Source: Salvelinus alpinus (Eukaryota > Chordata > Actinopteri > Salmoniformes > Salmonidae). From it: a stretch of DNA of 64,000 bases. Every line of letters begins with the position of its first letter. The first letter of the stretch is position 1. The DNA lies in assembly GCF_045679555.1 (NCBI RefSeq), contig NC_092094.1, forward strand, positions 34,240,430 to 34,304,429. Reading direction: 5' to 3'. Below the pieces are notes generated by a model that was given only the letters and a program-made list of their open reading frames with translations, did not search any database and was not told where the DNA came from. Below, in pieces: positions 53,670-64,000 of the stretch. Both the position numbers and the translations under genes were made by a program.

Positions 53670-55265
53670 CAAGTCAAATAAAAATGGTGGTTTAAATTTA
53701 GCGGTGAGATGAGAGATGATAATAATGACAGCATTTAATTAACATTTATTTATTTTTGTTATTTATTTACATAGGATTGCCATGGGAACACATGTAGAAG
53801 GTTTTTTTTCACCAGAAATGATTGCTTATGGGTACCTTCATGCATTTCTTAATTAACAGATTTCAGATTTGCAATGTGTTTTTTGTGTGCAAAAAGCACA
53901 TGGAACGTTCGTATCCTTTATTTGATATGTGGTTGTCTCACCTAGCTATCTTAAGATGAATGCACTTACTGTAAATTGCTTTGGATAAGAGCATCTGCTA
54001 AATGACAAAAATATCAAATGTAAATGTTTTATATACAGATCTCATATCACTGCATTGAATCATTTTTGTAAAAATGTTTTTAATATTGATGTCACAAATG
54101 TATCATATTTATTACATTTGACTGTATAAAACCTAGCAGTACAATTTATTTATCTGAGAGTGAGAAGGATTAGATTATTTTTTACCTTGAGTACAGTGAT
54201 AATGGTACATTCTATGTAAGTCTTTCTACATTTAAAAAAATTGGCCCCACAACAATCCTTTTGATTATCTCTGTGACTCCCTAACCTTCCCTGTCACAGG
54301 GAGCCGAAGCTGCTGCTCCATCTCCATTTCTCTGTTTTTGCTCAATTTATTTTTCATATTGATGGAATATGGTCCATTCCTGGTCTAGGAGGTACTAAAC
54401 TGACCTTCACAGCATCATGTAACGACAACTTAATCTCTCTTGCTGGACTTTGTTCTCCCATGCCCATGACTAGTACAGTGGTAACAGAAGCAGATTTAAC
54501 CCAAAACTGATCAAAATCCAAATGTATTAAATGGTGAATAAAAACAAAATCACAATTTTTAGCTAGTGACAAAAAAAGGATCAGAGGTGATAATTTAATC
54601 ACACTGATATAACTGTTACCACGAGTTAGAGGTAGGCCCTCTGTTTATGATACAGTCAGGCTAAATCAAGGTTGCCAAAGTCAATCCATGGGCCCAGACT
54701 CAGGCTAAGTCATTGGAAGTAATTACTGGGGTATAAATATTAGAGGTGCGTCAGGGTCCTGCGTCACGTCATGTGAGCTGAAACACGATCAGTCATGCAG
54801 AGTGGCCATCGGAGCCTGTACCACGTCACTGCACACTAATGCCTGCCTGAGGACCAGCATGCCAGCCCGCAGTGATGCTAATTTTGGGGGGCACTCCAAT
54901 AATTAATTTGCATCTGGAGAGACAGGAGATAGCATGTGTGGTCTGAATGAGGATTTAGCTAACCAAACGTTGTATGGTATGAGCTGTGTCGAGTCAGTGT
55001 CGAGATGATTGACGATTAATTCTTTTAGGTTTATGACATGATTACATAGACAGAGCAGATGCACTACATTTAACTCTTGTTTATTGATTGTTCCAGTGTC
55101 ACAGAACTGATGGAAGCCTTACAAAACATAACACATATTATTTTTTATTTTATAGTTAAACATTATTCTTCAGGAGACCTCAAATGATCCAATTCCTATG
55201 ATGAACCTCGGACTATAGCAAACCTCAGGTCTTATGTGGCATTCAGCTATATACAGATATGTCAG
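53670..55265. other. mostly unassigned; one SINE tail
   Basis: 53940-54025 ('ttgctttggataagagcatc', 'tgctaaatgac') is a headless tail of the SINE family at 31827. The rest is not recognised. Confidence 0.45.
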
Positions 55266-55270
55266 TCATA

Positions 55271-55579
55271 CAGTTGAAGTCGGAGGTTTAAATACACTTA
55301 GGTTGGAGTCATTATAACTTGTTTTTCAACCACTCCACACATTTCTTGTTAACAAAACTATAGTTTTGGCAAGTCGGTTAGGACATCTACTTTGTGCATG
55401 CGTGTCTTGCTAATTGCCTATAATTTCCACCTTTTGTCTATTCCATTTGCACAACAGCATGTGAAATGTATTGTCAATCAGTGTTGCTTCCTAAGTGGAC
55501 AGTTTGATTTCACAGAAGTGTGATTGACTTGGAGTTAGATTGTGTTGTTTAAGTGTTCCCTTTATTTTTTTGAGCAGTG
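55271..55579. mobile_element. chimeric Tc1 remnant: Sleeping Beauty-type left end plus another family's right end
   Basis: 55271-55400 matches the left inverted repeat of the salmonid Sleeping Beauty family (starts CAGTTGAAGTCGG and includes TTTTGGCAAGTCGGTTAGGA). From 55401 the sequence is the right end of a different Tc1-like family (ends TTTTTTTGAGCAGTG). TA flanks both outer ends (55269-55270 and 55580-55581). Confidence 0.85.
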
Positions 55580-55756
55580 TATTTTAGAAAAGGAAGAAAT
55601 AGCCTTTGACACAATACAACGTGCTGACCTCTGACCTAGCTCATTATGTGGTCAGCAAAAGGTACAGTAGGGTCAGGGAAGCTGCTTGAAGCATGTTGGA
55701 CTGGCATGTACTGGCTGTGTCTGGAAGCTTCTGCACCTGCCCTGCTGCATTAGATA

Positions 55757-56108
55757 GGGGCAATTCCACCATAACATAGTGATGCTGAGACTTAGGTTTT
55801 TCACTTTAAAATGTATATCACACAAAAACCAATGATTGCAAAGTTAATCAAACCATTTAACACTATTCACAAGGACTACTTTTAACAATGTCCACTGAAC
55901 ATTTGACAAAAACACTTTTACCTGAAGAACAGTGCAGATGCAAAGTTTGGTAACAGACTAACGGCACAAATACGGTAGCACAAACCGTCATTCTGTTACA
56001 AAACTTTGCATCTGCACTGTTCTTCAAGCAAATGTGTTTTTGTAACATTTTCTGTGGACATTGTTAAATCTTAGTCTCAGCATCACTCTGTTACCATGAA
56101 ACTGCCCA
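55757..56108. mobile_element. palindromic DNA repeat (GGGCAATTCCAC end)
   Basis: The two halves are inverted copies: 'tgaagaacagtgcagatgca' (55923) returns inverted at 56008-56027, and the ends GGGCAATTCCACCATAAC and GTTACCATGAAACTGCCC are inverted copies with mismatches. It shares its left end with 11829. Confidence 0.7.
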
Positions 56109-56109
56109 T

Positions 56110-57800
56110 AGCCATCTCAATCACTACAGGCCCTGTATGGAACTGACATAACAACTACAGACAAAGCTAGCTTGGACTTCTCAGATGGATCTAACTTATA
56201 GAAACAGGAACACCCTACTTTGCCACACAGCTCTTTCCAAATACATTGGCTGTTTACGGTATACATGCTAATAGGAAGTCCTAGAATACACAATGAAGTG
56301 AGGGAGGGCACCATAAATGCATTCATAATATGCAATTTTGTCCACAAACAGTATTTTCAGTCAACCTAATAGAACCTGATTCCGTCAGTATGTTTGAGGG
56401 TCCGTTATACTTATGCTATTGAGCAAGGTGCCTGCTGCCTGCCTGCTAGGTTGATTGTATTTCATGGGCTTACGCAATATTATCTTAATATCCATTAAGT
56501 AAAGAGCAAACAGTGACTCGCTGTGCGACAACAGAGCTCTGACGTGTAAGTGGGTCATGTGATCTGGTTGGGTGATCTGGTGTTCTCTGGTGGAGGGAAC
56601 TGTGGGGGTGATCACTTTTCCTAAATCAGTAGATTTGGTTTACAGCAACTAATCTATCTTCTTTTTTCCTCCTTATCTCATTTCTTCATTCTCATGCCTA
56701 TAAGTTAAACAGTATTAATGTATTTTTATGCATAATATATTCAAATGCATATTACAATTTCAGGCCTAATTTATTTTCAATTGCGAAATTAACAAACAAT
56801 GACCAGCAGCTAAAAGATCAAGGATAATGTAAGAACTGGCAATAAAGTAATTAATTCTGGACTGGGGGACAAGCACATTGTCTTTCTGTGTTTTTCCCTC
56901 TTGCAAAGGCTCATTTTGCTCCCATGGCAACAAAGCCTAGCTCCAAGGGGAAACCATGGAGATCCTGCCTTTCATGTGCAATATCCTTTTATTTAGACAC
57001 GTACACTGATAATGCCTGTTCCTGCCTGCTTTTAATCTGGTGCACCAAAACTCCCCATCATACTGTATCTCCCCAACCAAAGAGGGCATGAGGTTCCTTC
57101 TACAAATATGAATCAGAATTGTATCGAATTAGTCAAGAGATAGTTGTCATCTCTTGATTGAAATGTTAACATGTTGGAGAATGACTGCTCTCATGCATGG
57201 TGCTTTTTTAAATCTATGATTCCGCTTTAAAAAGAACACACATTCCTCCCAGCAAGGCTATGGACCACTGTGGGATTCATTCAGATTTTTGTGACATAGC
57301 ATTGTTAATGTTGAACTGACTGACTAATTCATAAATAAAGTACACTTTTTTGGGGTTCAAACTAAAGTACAGCCCTATCAATCAGTAACATGTTCTGCCT
57401 ACAGGTAATCTATTGGTGAGGCAGCAGCTTTTGATCCAGTCCCCTGAGAGGCAGAAGCAGCAGAATAAGTGAGACATATCTAGGTCTCTGTCTGTGTCAT
57501 CTTAACTGTCCCACTTACTGGAATCCACTTCTCGACCTCCAAACCACAGAGGACTACTCTGTGAGATGCTGTGTTAGTTCAGGAAAAATGTTACAAGTTT
57601 TTGTCCTTGACATGAACTTGTCTTTTTACATTTATCCAAGTTTCTTAACAGAGATTATGTTTTTGATGGTTGTTATCAAAACATTGTCTTAATAGTTGTA
57701 TAAGATCTGATACCTAGCTTAGAAGTATCCCATTCATAAGACTTGGATGATGTGATTTAATGTGCACTGCCCAACTTTCATTTACAGACTGTCCTTTTCC
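56110..57800. other. apparently unique sequence, no gene recognised
   Basis: An X-box-like GCTCCCATGGCAAC lies at 56920-56933. No coding exon or repeat was recognised. Confidence 0.35.
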
Positions 57801-57805
57801 TTATA

Positions 57806-58707
57806 CGTATGTCAGGTTGGATGGGGATCATCACTGCACAGCTATTTTTAGGTCACTCCAGAGATGTTGGATCGGGTTCAAGTCCAGGCTCTGGCTGGGC
57901 CACTCACATGGCCCACTCATGCGTTGTCTCGGCTGTGTGCTTATGGTCGTTGTCCTGTTGGAAGGTGAACCTTTGCCCCAGTCTGAGGTCCTAGGCGCTC
58001 TGGAGCAGGTTTTCATCAAGGATCTCTCTGTACTTTGCTCCGTTAATCATGCCCTCGATCCTGACTAGTCTCCCAGTCCCTGCTGCTGAAAAACATCCCC
58101 ACAGTATGATGCTACCACCACCATGCTTCACTGTAGGCATGGTACCAGGTTTCCTCCAGACATGGCACTTAGCATTCACTTGGTGACGCTTGGCAAAACT
58201 TGGTTACATCAGTCTAGAGAATCTTGTTTCTCATGGTTTGAGAGTCCTTTAGGTGCCTTTTGCAAACTCAAAGCGGGCTGTCATGTGCCTTTTACTGAGG
58301 AGTGGCTTCCATTTGGCCACTCTACCATAATGGCCTGATTGGTGGAGTGCTGCAGAGATGGTTATCCTTCTGGAAGGTTCTCCCATCTACACAAAGGAAC
58401 TCTGGAGCTCTGTCAGAGTAACCTTCGGGTTCTTGGTTACCTCCCTGACCAAGGACCTTCTCCCCCTATTGCTCAGTTTGGGTGGGCGGCCAGCTCTAGG
58501 AAGAGGCTTGGTGGATCAAAACTTCTTCAATTTAAGAATGATGATGATTTTTCGACACCTTCAATGCTGCAGACATTTTTTGGTACGCTTCCCCAGATCT
58601 GTGCCTCAACACAATTCTGTCTCGGGGGTCTACGGACAATTCCTTTGACCTCATGGCTTGCTTTTTGCTCTAACATGCACTGTCAACTGTGGGACCTTAT
58701 ATAGATA
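57806..58707 (-). mobile_element. Tc1-like family A, host copy, left part
   Basis: The left terminal repeat is missing and the body is continuous with family A. The minus strand has transposase fragments (58179-57991; [20 protein letters not shown], and 58019-57831 with QSLDLNPIQHLW, where Q replaces the catalytic E). Interrupted at TA (58706-58707) by the intact element. Confidence 0.85.
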
Positions 58708-60314
58708 CAGTGGGGAGAACAAGTATTTGATACACTGACAATTTTGCAGGTTTTCCTACTTGCAAAGCATGTAGAGGTCTGTAATTTTTATCATAGGTAC
58801 ACTTCAACTGTAAGAGACGGAATCTAAAACAAAAATCCTGAAAATCACATTCTATGATTTTTAAGTAATTAATTTGCATTTTATTGTGTGACATAAGTAT
58901 TTGATCACCTACCAACCAGTAAGAATTCCGGCTCTCACAGACCTGTTAGTTTTTCTTTAAGAAGCCCTCCTGTTCTCCACTCATTACCTGTATTAACTGC
59001 ACCTGTTTCAACTCGTTAACTGTATAAAAGACACCTGTCCACACACTCAATCAAACAGACTCCAACCTCTCCACAATGGCCAAGACCAGAAAGCTGTGTA
59101 AGGACATCAGGGATAAAATTGTAGACCTGCACAAGGCTGGGATGGGCTACAGGACAATAGGCAAGCAGCTTGGTGAGAAGGCAACAACTGTTGGCGCAAT
59201 TATTAGAAAATGGAAGAAGTTCAAGATGACGGTCAATCACCCTCGGTCTGGGGCTCCATGCAAGATCTCACCTCGTGGGGCATCAATGATCATGAGGAAG
59301 GTGAGGGATCAACCCAGAACTACACGACAGGACCTGGTCAATGACCTGAAGAGAGCTGGGACCACAGTCTCAAAGAAAACCATTAGTAACACATTACGCC
59401 GTCATGGATTAAAATACTGCAGCGCACGCAAGGTCCCCCTGCTCAAGCCAGCGCATGTCCAGGCCCGTCTGAAGTTTGCCAATGACCATCTGGATGATCC
59501 AGAGGAGGAATGGGAGAAGGTCATGTGGTCTGATGAGACAAAAATAGAGCTTTTTGGTCTAAACTCCACTTGCCGTGTTTGGAGGAAGAAGAAGGATGAG
59601 TACAGCCCCAAGAACATCATCCCAATCGTGAAGCATGGAGGTGGAAACATCATTCTTTGGGGATGCTTTTCTGCAAAGGGTACAGGACGACTGCACCGTA
59701 TTGAGGGGAGGATGGATGGGGCCATGTATCGCGAGATCTTGGCCAACAACCTCCTTCCCTCAGTAAGAGCATTGAAGATGGGTCGTGGCTGGGTCTTCCA
59801 GCATGACAACGACCCGCAACACACAGCCAGGGCAACTAAGGAGTTGCTCCGTAAGAAGCATCTCAAGGTCCCGGAGTGGCCTAGCCAGTCTCCAGACCTG
59901 AACCCAATAGAAAATCTTTGGAGGGAGCTGAAAGTCCGTATTGCCCAGCGACAGCCCCGAAACCTGAAGGATCTGGAGAAGGTCTGTATGGAGGAGTGGG
60001 CCAAAATCCCTGCTGCAGTGTGTGCAAACCTGGTCAAGAACTACAGGAAACGTATGATCTCTGTAATTGCAAACAAAGGTTTCTGTACCAAATATTAAGT
60101 TCTGCTTTTCTGATGTATCAAATACTTATGTCATGCAATAAAATGCAAATTAATTACTTAAAAATCATACAATGTGATTTTCTGGATTTTTGTTTTAGAT
60201 TCCGTCTCTTACAGTTGAAGTGTACCTATGATAAAAATTACAGACCTCTACATGCTTTGTAAGTAGGAAAACCTGCAAAATCGGCAGTGTATCAAATACT
60301 TGTTCTCCCCACTG
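58708..60314 (+). mobile_element. intact Tc1/mariner element, 1,607 bp
   Basis: Inverted repeats of about 205 bp (58708-58912 and 60110-60314) begin CAGTGGGGAGAACAAG. Each holds an outer and an inner direct repeat containing AAGTATTTGAT, the IR/DR layout of Sleeping Beauty-type elements. TA flanks at 58706-58707 and 60315-60316. A single uninterrupted transposase frame lies inside. It is younger than the family A copy it entered. Confidence 0.95.
59076..60098 (+). CDS. Tc1-type DDE transposase, intact, 340 aa
   Basis: Cut-and-paste transposase acting in the nucleus on its own inverted repeats and inserting at TA. The N-terminal paired-like DNA-binding region has two helix-turn-helix parts (about 1-110; [20 protein letters not shown]) with a GRPR-like HPRSGAPCK between them. 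The catalytic core has [13 protein letters not shown] (D153), a glycine-rich box [19 protein letters not shown] (187-205), [12 protein letters not shown] (D244) and [11 protein letters not shown] (E279). D244 and E279 are separated by 34 residues, as in DD34E Tc1 enzymes. Length equals the usual 340. ATG 59076 follows a leader inside the element. No stop or frameshift; no visible loss of a key residue, but activity is untested. Confidence 0.95.
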   Translation: MAKTRKLCKDIRDKIVDLHKAGMGYRTIGKQLGEKATTVGAIIRKWKKFKMTVNHPRSGAPCKISPRGASMIMRKVRDQPRTTRQDLVNDLKRAGTTVSKKTISNTLRRHGLKYCSARKVPLLKPAHVQARLKFANDHLDDPEEEWEKVMWSDETKIELFGLNSTCRVWRKKKDEYSPKNIIPIVKHGGGNIILWGCFSAKGTGRLHRIEGRMDGAMYREILANNLLPSVRALKMGRGWVFQHDNDPQHTARATKELLRKKHLKVPEWPSQSPDLNPIENLWRELKVRIAQRQPRNLKDLEKVCMEEWAKIPAAVCANLVKNYRKRMISVIANKGFCTKY

Positions 60315-60316
60315 TA

Positions 60317-60637
60317 GGTGTGTGCCTTTCCAAATCATGTCCAATCAATTGAATTTATTACATGTGGACTCCAAGCAAGTTGTAGAAACATCTCAAGGAT
60401 GATCAATGGAAACAGGATGCACCTGATCTCAATTTCGAATCTCATAGCAAAGGGTTTGAATACTTACGTAAATAAGGTATTTTTGTTTTTTATTTGTAAT
60501 ACTTTAAAAAAATTCTAAAAAACAGTTTTTGCTTGTCTTCATTGCGTATTGTGTGTAGATAAAAAAAAAAAGATTTAATCAATTTTAGAATAAGGCTGTA
60601 ACGTAACAAAATGTGAAGTGGTCTGAATATTTCCATA
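60317..60637 (-). mobile_element. Tc1-like family A, host copy, right part
   Basis: Continues the copy broken at 58707 ('ggtgtgtgcctttccaaatc') and ends in a decayed terminal repeat near 60637. Confidence 0.8.
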
Positions 60638-60639
60638 GG

Positions 60640-61398
60640 TCAAAATGAATTGTCATGTTTTACAATTGTTCTACAGCCCTTAGCTTTGAAGGCTTTGCTT
60701 GAACTCTTATGGATGTGTTATCCATAAAGCCCTCCCTGCATAGAGAGAATGCTGCCTTTACACACCTCCTTACTCTTCGATAATTCATGGCAGACTACTG
60801 TATGTCATTTAGTCCTGTAAGGTTGTTAGGTATGCCTTAAAATTAGTTGCGAGCAGTTGGATAACACTACTCACAAAGCCTTGTTGGTACTTTTCTCAAT
60901 AGCTTGGAAATCAAGTGTTTCATGCCAGCTGTTCTACCTGTTGGGCCAATACTAAAAAAAAAATATTTGGCTTTGGATTGTGCATCAGTCGCTCATCACT
61001 CAGGCTGTATGGTTTATATTTGCATGCTGCCTGGAGAGCAGAGATTCAGATCAGTGCTCAGCGCTGCCAGTCATCACTGCTGTAGTGAGTTCAAACTGTG
61101 TTTAGTGCAATGATCCATGAAAGGATTTTATGGCTTTGTTTATTTCGTATGTGGTCATGAGAGTGCAGCTTGTTCTTTTTCATAACTCACTGAGAACTTA
61201 CTTGTTTACAGAAATCCTAACCTTACGTACTGAATCATGTCAAAAATAGGCAAAACCTATCATTTTGTTGCTACCAGAGTTTGTTTCAAACACATGAGCG
61301 AAGCCTTTTTATTTTTCTGTTGGGCTGTGTGCACCCACGCAGTCTTGTATTACAGAGAGGGCTCCTCTGAGTGGTTACGCCATGCTAATGAGACTCAG
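60640..61398. other. no recognisable gene
   Basis: Nothing supportable beyond an A tract near 60955-60963. Confidence 0.35.
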
Positions 61399-61777
61399 TG
61401 TCACGGCATTCATCGGAAGAAGAAGAGGAGGAATCGTCAGACCAAAATGCAGCGGGGTACGTGTTCATCTTTATTCGCTTAACTGACTGAACACTGAATA
61501 CAAAATAACAAAAAGAATAGCCGAAACAGTTCTGCAAGGTGCAACCAACACTAAACAGAAAATAACCACCCACAACTAACAGTGGGAAAACAGGCTACCT
61601 AAGTATGGTTCTCAATCAGAGACAACGAAAGACAGCTGTCCCTGATTAAGAACCATACCCGGCCAAAACATTGAAATACAAAACCTAGACATACAAACAT
61701 AGAATGCCCACCCACATCACACCCTGACAAAACAAAATATAGAAACATACAAAGCAATCTACGGACAGGGCGTGACA
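61399..61777 (-). mobile_element. solo LTR (element 1/2 superfamily), minus
   Basis: Starts TGTCACGGCATTC and ends GGGCGTGACA. The conserved inverted repeat lies near 61606-61656, and ACCACCCAC is present (61566-61574). The flanks ctcag/cagag do not form a clean duplication. Confidence 0.8.
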
Positions 61778-61779
61778 CA

Positions 61780-62360
61780 GAGTTAACGTTAGTCAAAATA
61801 TAGGCCACCGGTGGATGAATACTAATTTCACTAAAGGTCAAGGAGAGAGTGCATTCCCCATCCATTTTCGAAGGACTTTTTTAATTACTATATTCTTTGG
61901 TCAAACAGCTGTGGGATCCATGACATAGTGTACTGGCAATACAATAACATCACAATTCTGATTTTAGGGTCAGTCAACTATGTTATTGTTCAATAATACA
62001 CTTGATTTGCTCTACTTTTCATACACAGAACATGACAGGTTTTTACACAGCATTGTATTTTATATATATATACATTTATTTAGGGGGTAGATCAGCTTTA
62101 ATATTGCAGATAGATTGTGGCTTCTACATGTATCAATGTAATTGTCTGTATTATTTCCAATCCCCCATATATTTTTATATATATACAGTATATATATATA
62201 TATACATACATACACACAGTGGCGAGGGCAGGTGGGGAAGAGCCTGTTTACAGCATGTTGTTTTTGGAATTAATCAGTTTGCAAACAATGTAAAGTTAAA
62301 AAAGCCGCACATAAACAAACTATTTTTTTGCTTTCTTGAGTAAGAAACCTAAGAAATGCA
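61780..62360. repeat. unassigned sequence with TA microsatellites
   Basis: TA-rich simple repeats lie at about 62060-62075 and 62166-62212. No gene was seen. Confidence 0.6.
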
Positions 62361-62379
62361 GGTGTTTCAGCCTAAAAAT

Positions 62380-63075
62380 TCAAGCCCCTTGGGTGCTGCC
62401 ATAGAGTTACATTAGAAGTGCCAGTCCAAGAAGGCTCAAGGTCATTGGCCGCAGATAAAATTACGTCAAATCACGTTATATCTACTGTAGCTTTGATTGG
62501 ACTGACATCTACATCATACTTTCGAAAACTTAGCTAGCAGTCATCATAATGAATCAAGTCGACAATCTACTGGCAAATCCTTTTCAATCCTTGTGATATG
62601 AAGAGAAATTATGAAGAGAAATTATAGAGAAAACGTATCGTTGTTCATCAACCATTGGACATGAACATTACACAACAGTTGGAAATCGCAAATTCAACAA
62701 TGAGTGGTTTAGAAGAAATCAGTGGCTAACTGCAAGCTTTGCAAAGCAATCACTAGCCTGCTATTCAGAGGAGAGAGTGTGTGGTCAAAGTCTGTGTTTA
62801 AGGGTCTCTTTTCCAAGCTTAAAAGGATAAACATTCAACACCATGAGCCAGAAAAGGTTGAATACATTGGCCATGCTGTCAATACAGCATGACTTCTGCC
62901 ACTTTCACAACTCGAAACTGGGAAATCTCAGATGTTTAGTGAGTTCAAGACAACTGGGAACTCTGAAATAATGAGCTCCGACTGGGAAAATACGTTTTGA
63001 ACGGTTATCCAACTTGGAATTCCAAGTCAGGAACTCCGGCCTCTTTCTAGAGCTCTGACCTGAAGATCACTGATG
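62380..63075. mobile_element. degenerate dispersed DNA repeat
   Basis: Text near 62770-62940 ('aaaggttgaatacattggcc', 'cagcatgacttctgccactt') and 62920-63070 (auto-complementary 'aactgggaactctgaaat' type motifs) is familiar as a dispersed salmonid repeat. No intact coding frame. Confidence 0.45.
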
Positions 63076-64000
63076 TCATCAAATCAAAATCAAATGTATT
63101 TATATAGCCCTTCTTACATCAGCTGATATCTCAAAGTGCTGTACAGAAACCCAGCCTAAAACCCCAAACAGCAAGCAATGCAGGTGTAGAAGCACGGTGG
63201 CTAGGAAAAACTCCCTAGAAAGGCCAAAACCTAGGAAGAAACCTAGAGAGGAACGGCCAGTCCTCTTCTGGCTGTGCCGGGTGGAGATTATAACAGAACA
63301 TGGCCAAGATGTTCAAATGTTCATAAATGACCAGCATGGTCAAATAATAATAATCACAGTAGTTGTCGAGGGTACAGCAAGTCAACACCTCCGGAGTAAA
63401 TGTCAGTTGGCTTTTCATAGCCGATCATTAAGAGTATCTCTACCGCTCCTGCTGTCTCTAGAGAGTTGAAAACAGCAGGTCTGGGACAGGTAGCACGTCC
63501 GGTGAACAGGTCAGGGTTCCATAGCCGCAGGCAGAACAGTTGAAACTGGAGCAGCAGCACGGCCAGGTGGACTGGGGACAGCAAGGAGTCATCATGCCAC
63601 GTAGTCCTGAGGCATGGTCCTAGGGCTCAGGTCCTCCGAGAGAGAGAAAGAAGGAGAGAATTAGAGAGAGCTTACTTAAATTCACACAGGACACCGGATA
63701 AGACAGGAGAAGTACTCCAGATATAACAAACTGACCCTAGCCCCCCAACACATAAACTATTGCAGCATAAATACAGGAGGCTGAGACAGGAGGGGTCAGG
63801 AGACACTGTGGCCCCATCCGATGATACCCCCGGACAGGGCCAAACAGGCAGGATATAACCCCACCCACTTTGCCAAAGCACAGCCCCCACACCACTAGAG
63901 GGATATCTTCAACCACCAACTTACCATCCTGAGACAAGGCCGAGTATAGCCCACAAAGATCTCCGCCACGGCACAACCCAAGGGGGGGCGCCAACCCAGA
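63076..64000 (-). mobile_element. L2-tail LINE-type repeat, runs off the window
   Basis: In reverse orientation it starts with the 'aaatcaaatgtatttatata' tail and contains 'ctaggaaaaactccctagaa', matching 52207-52530 for about 300 bp. It then continues into a longer body (for example 'gatgatacccccggacaggg') not present in the short copy. No reverse transcriptase is visible in the part seen. Confidence 0.7.

Noticed and set aside
59402..60037. 211-residue minus-strand frame
   Set aside because: Antisense shadow of the intact transposase.

Overview
The window is vertebrate nuclear DNA from a salmonid fish. The evidence is its repeats: an HpaI-type tRNA-derived SINE, a Sleeping Beauty-type Tc1 inverted-repeat end, several other Tc1-like families, Rex1/RSg-1-like and L2-like LINEs, and many LTR copies. 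It has one well-supported host gene and no real tRNA or rRNA gene. I have not run any search; family names come from recognising conserved motifs and repeat ends.

Layout. 1-8.2 kb: a tRNA-derived SINE, two oppositely oriented palindromic MITEs, a deleted Tc1 copy and an antisense L2-like LINE 3' end. 8.4-8.8 kb: an unidentified candidate exon. 11-15.5 kb: fused Tc1 fragments and a Rex1-like LINE, itself interrupted by a 5S-rRNA-derived SINE and a solo LTR. 18.3-22.9 kb: an antisense Rex1-like LINE, a frameshifted Tc1 element and a solo LTR inside an older palindromic repeat. 23.2-26.2 kb (plus strand) and 34.4-37.6 kb (minus strand): two complete, young, non-autonomous LTR retrotransposons with perfect 5-bp target-site duplications. 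They have no pol and a tandem-repeat proline-rich coding region. 26.7-27.7 kb: a composite of two related LTRs in inverted orientation, also bounded by one perfect 5-bp duplication. 27.8-34.4 kb: Tc1 and L2-like remnants. 37.6-42.6 kb: MITEs, a hAT MITE with an 8-bp duplication, and an 86-bp near-perfect palindrome.

42.9-44.8 kb is the host gene: a C2CD4A/B-type gene (450 residues in one coding exon, preceded by a short 5'UTR intron, with a TATA-like box and polyadenylation signals). 45-64 kb returns to repeats: three solo LTRs of the same superfamily as the complete elements, more Tc1 copies, and an intact 1,607-bp Tc1 element (58.7-60.3 kb). Its 340-residue transposase keeps the D153/D244/E279 catalytic triad and it sits inside an older Tc1 copy. 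The window ends in an L2-tail repeat that runs off the edge.

Main interest. The LTR elements appear to form a self-primed family. A 10-nt LTR sequence placed about 30 nt downstream of a TATA-like box is complementary to the site directly after the LTR. Their first ORF starts inside the LTR and crosses the LTR/internal boundary. A homopolymer G tract interrupts the same reading frame in both copies. Together with the inverted-LTR composite this suggests a recently mobile non-autonomous system that depends on a partner not present here.
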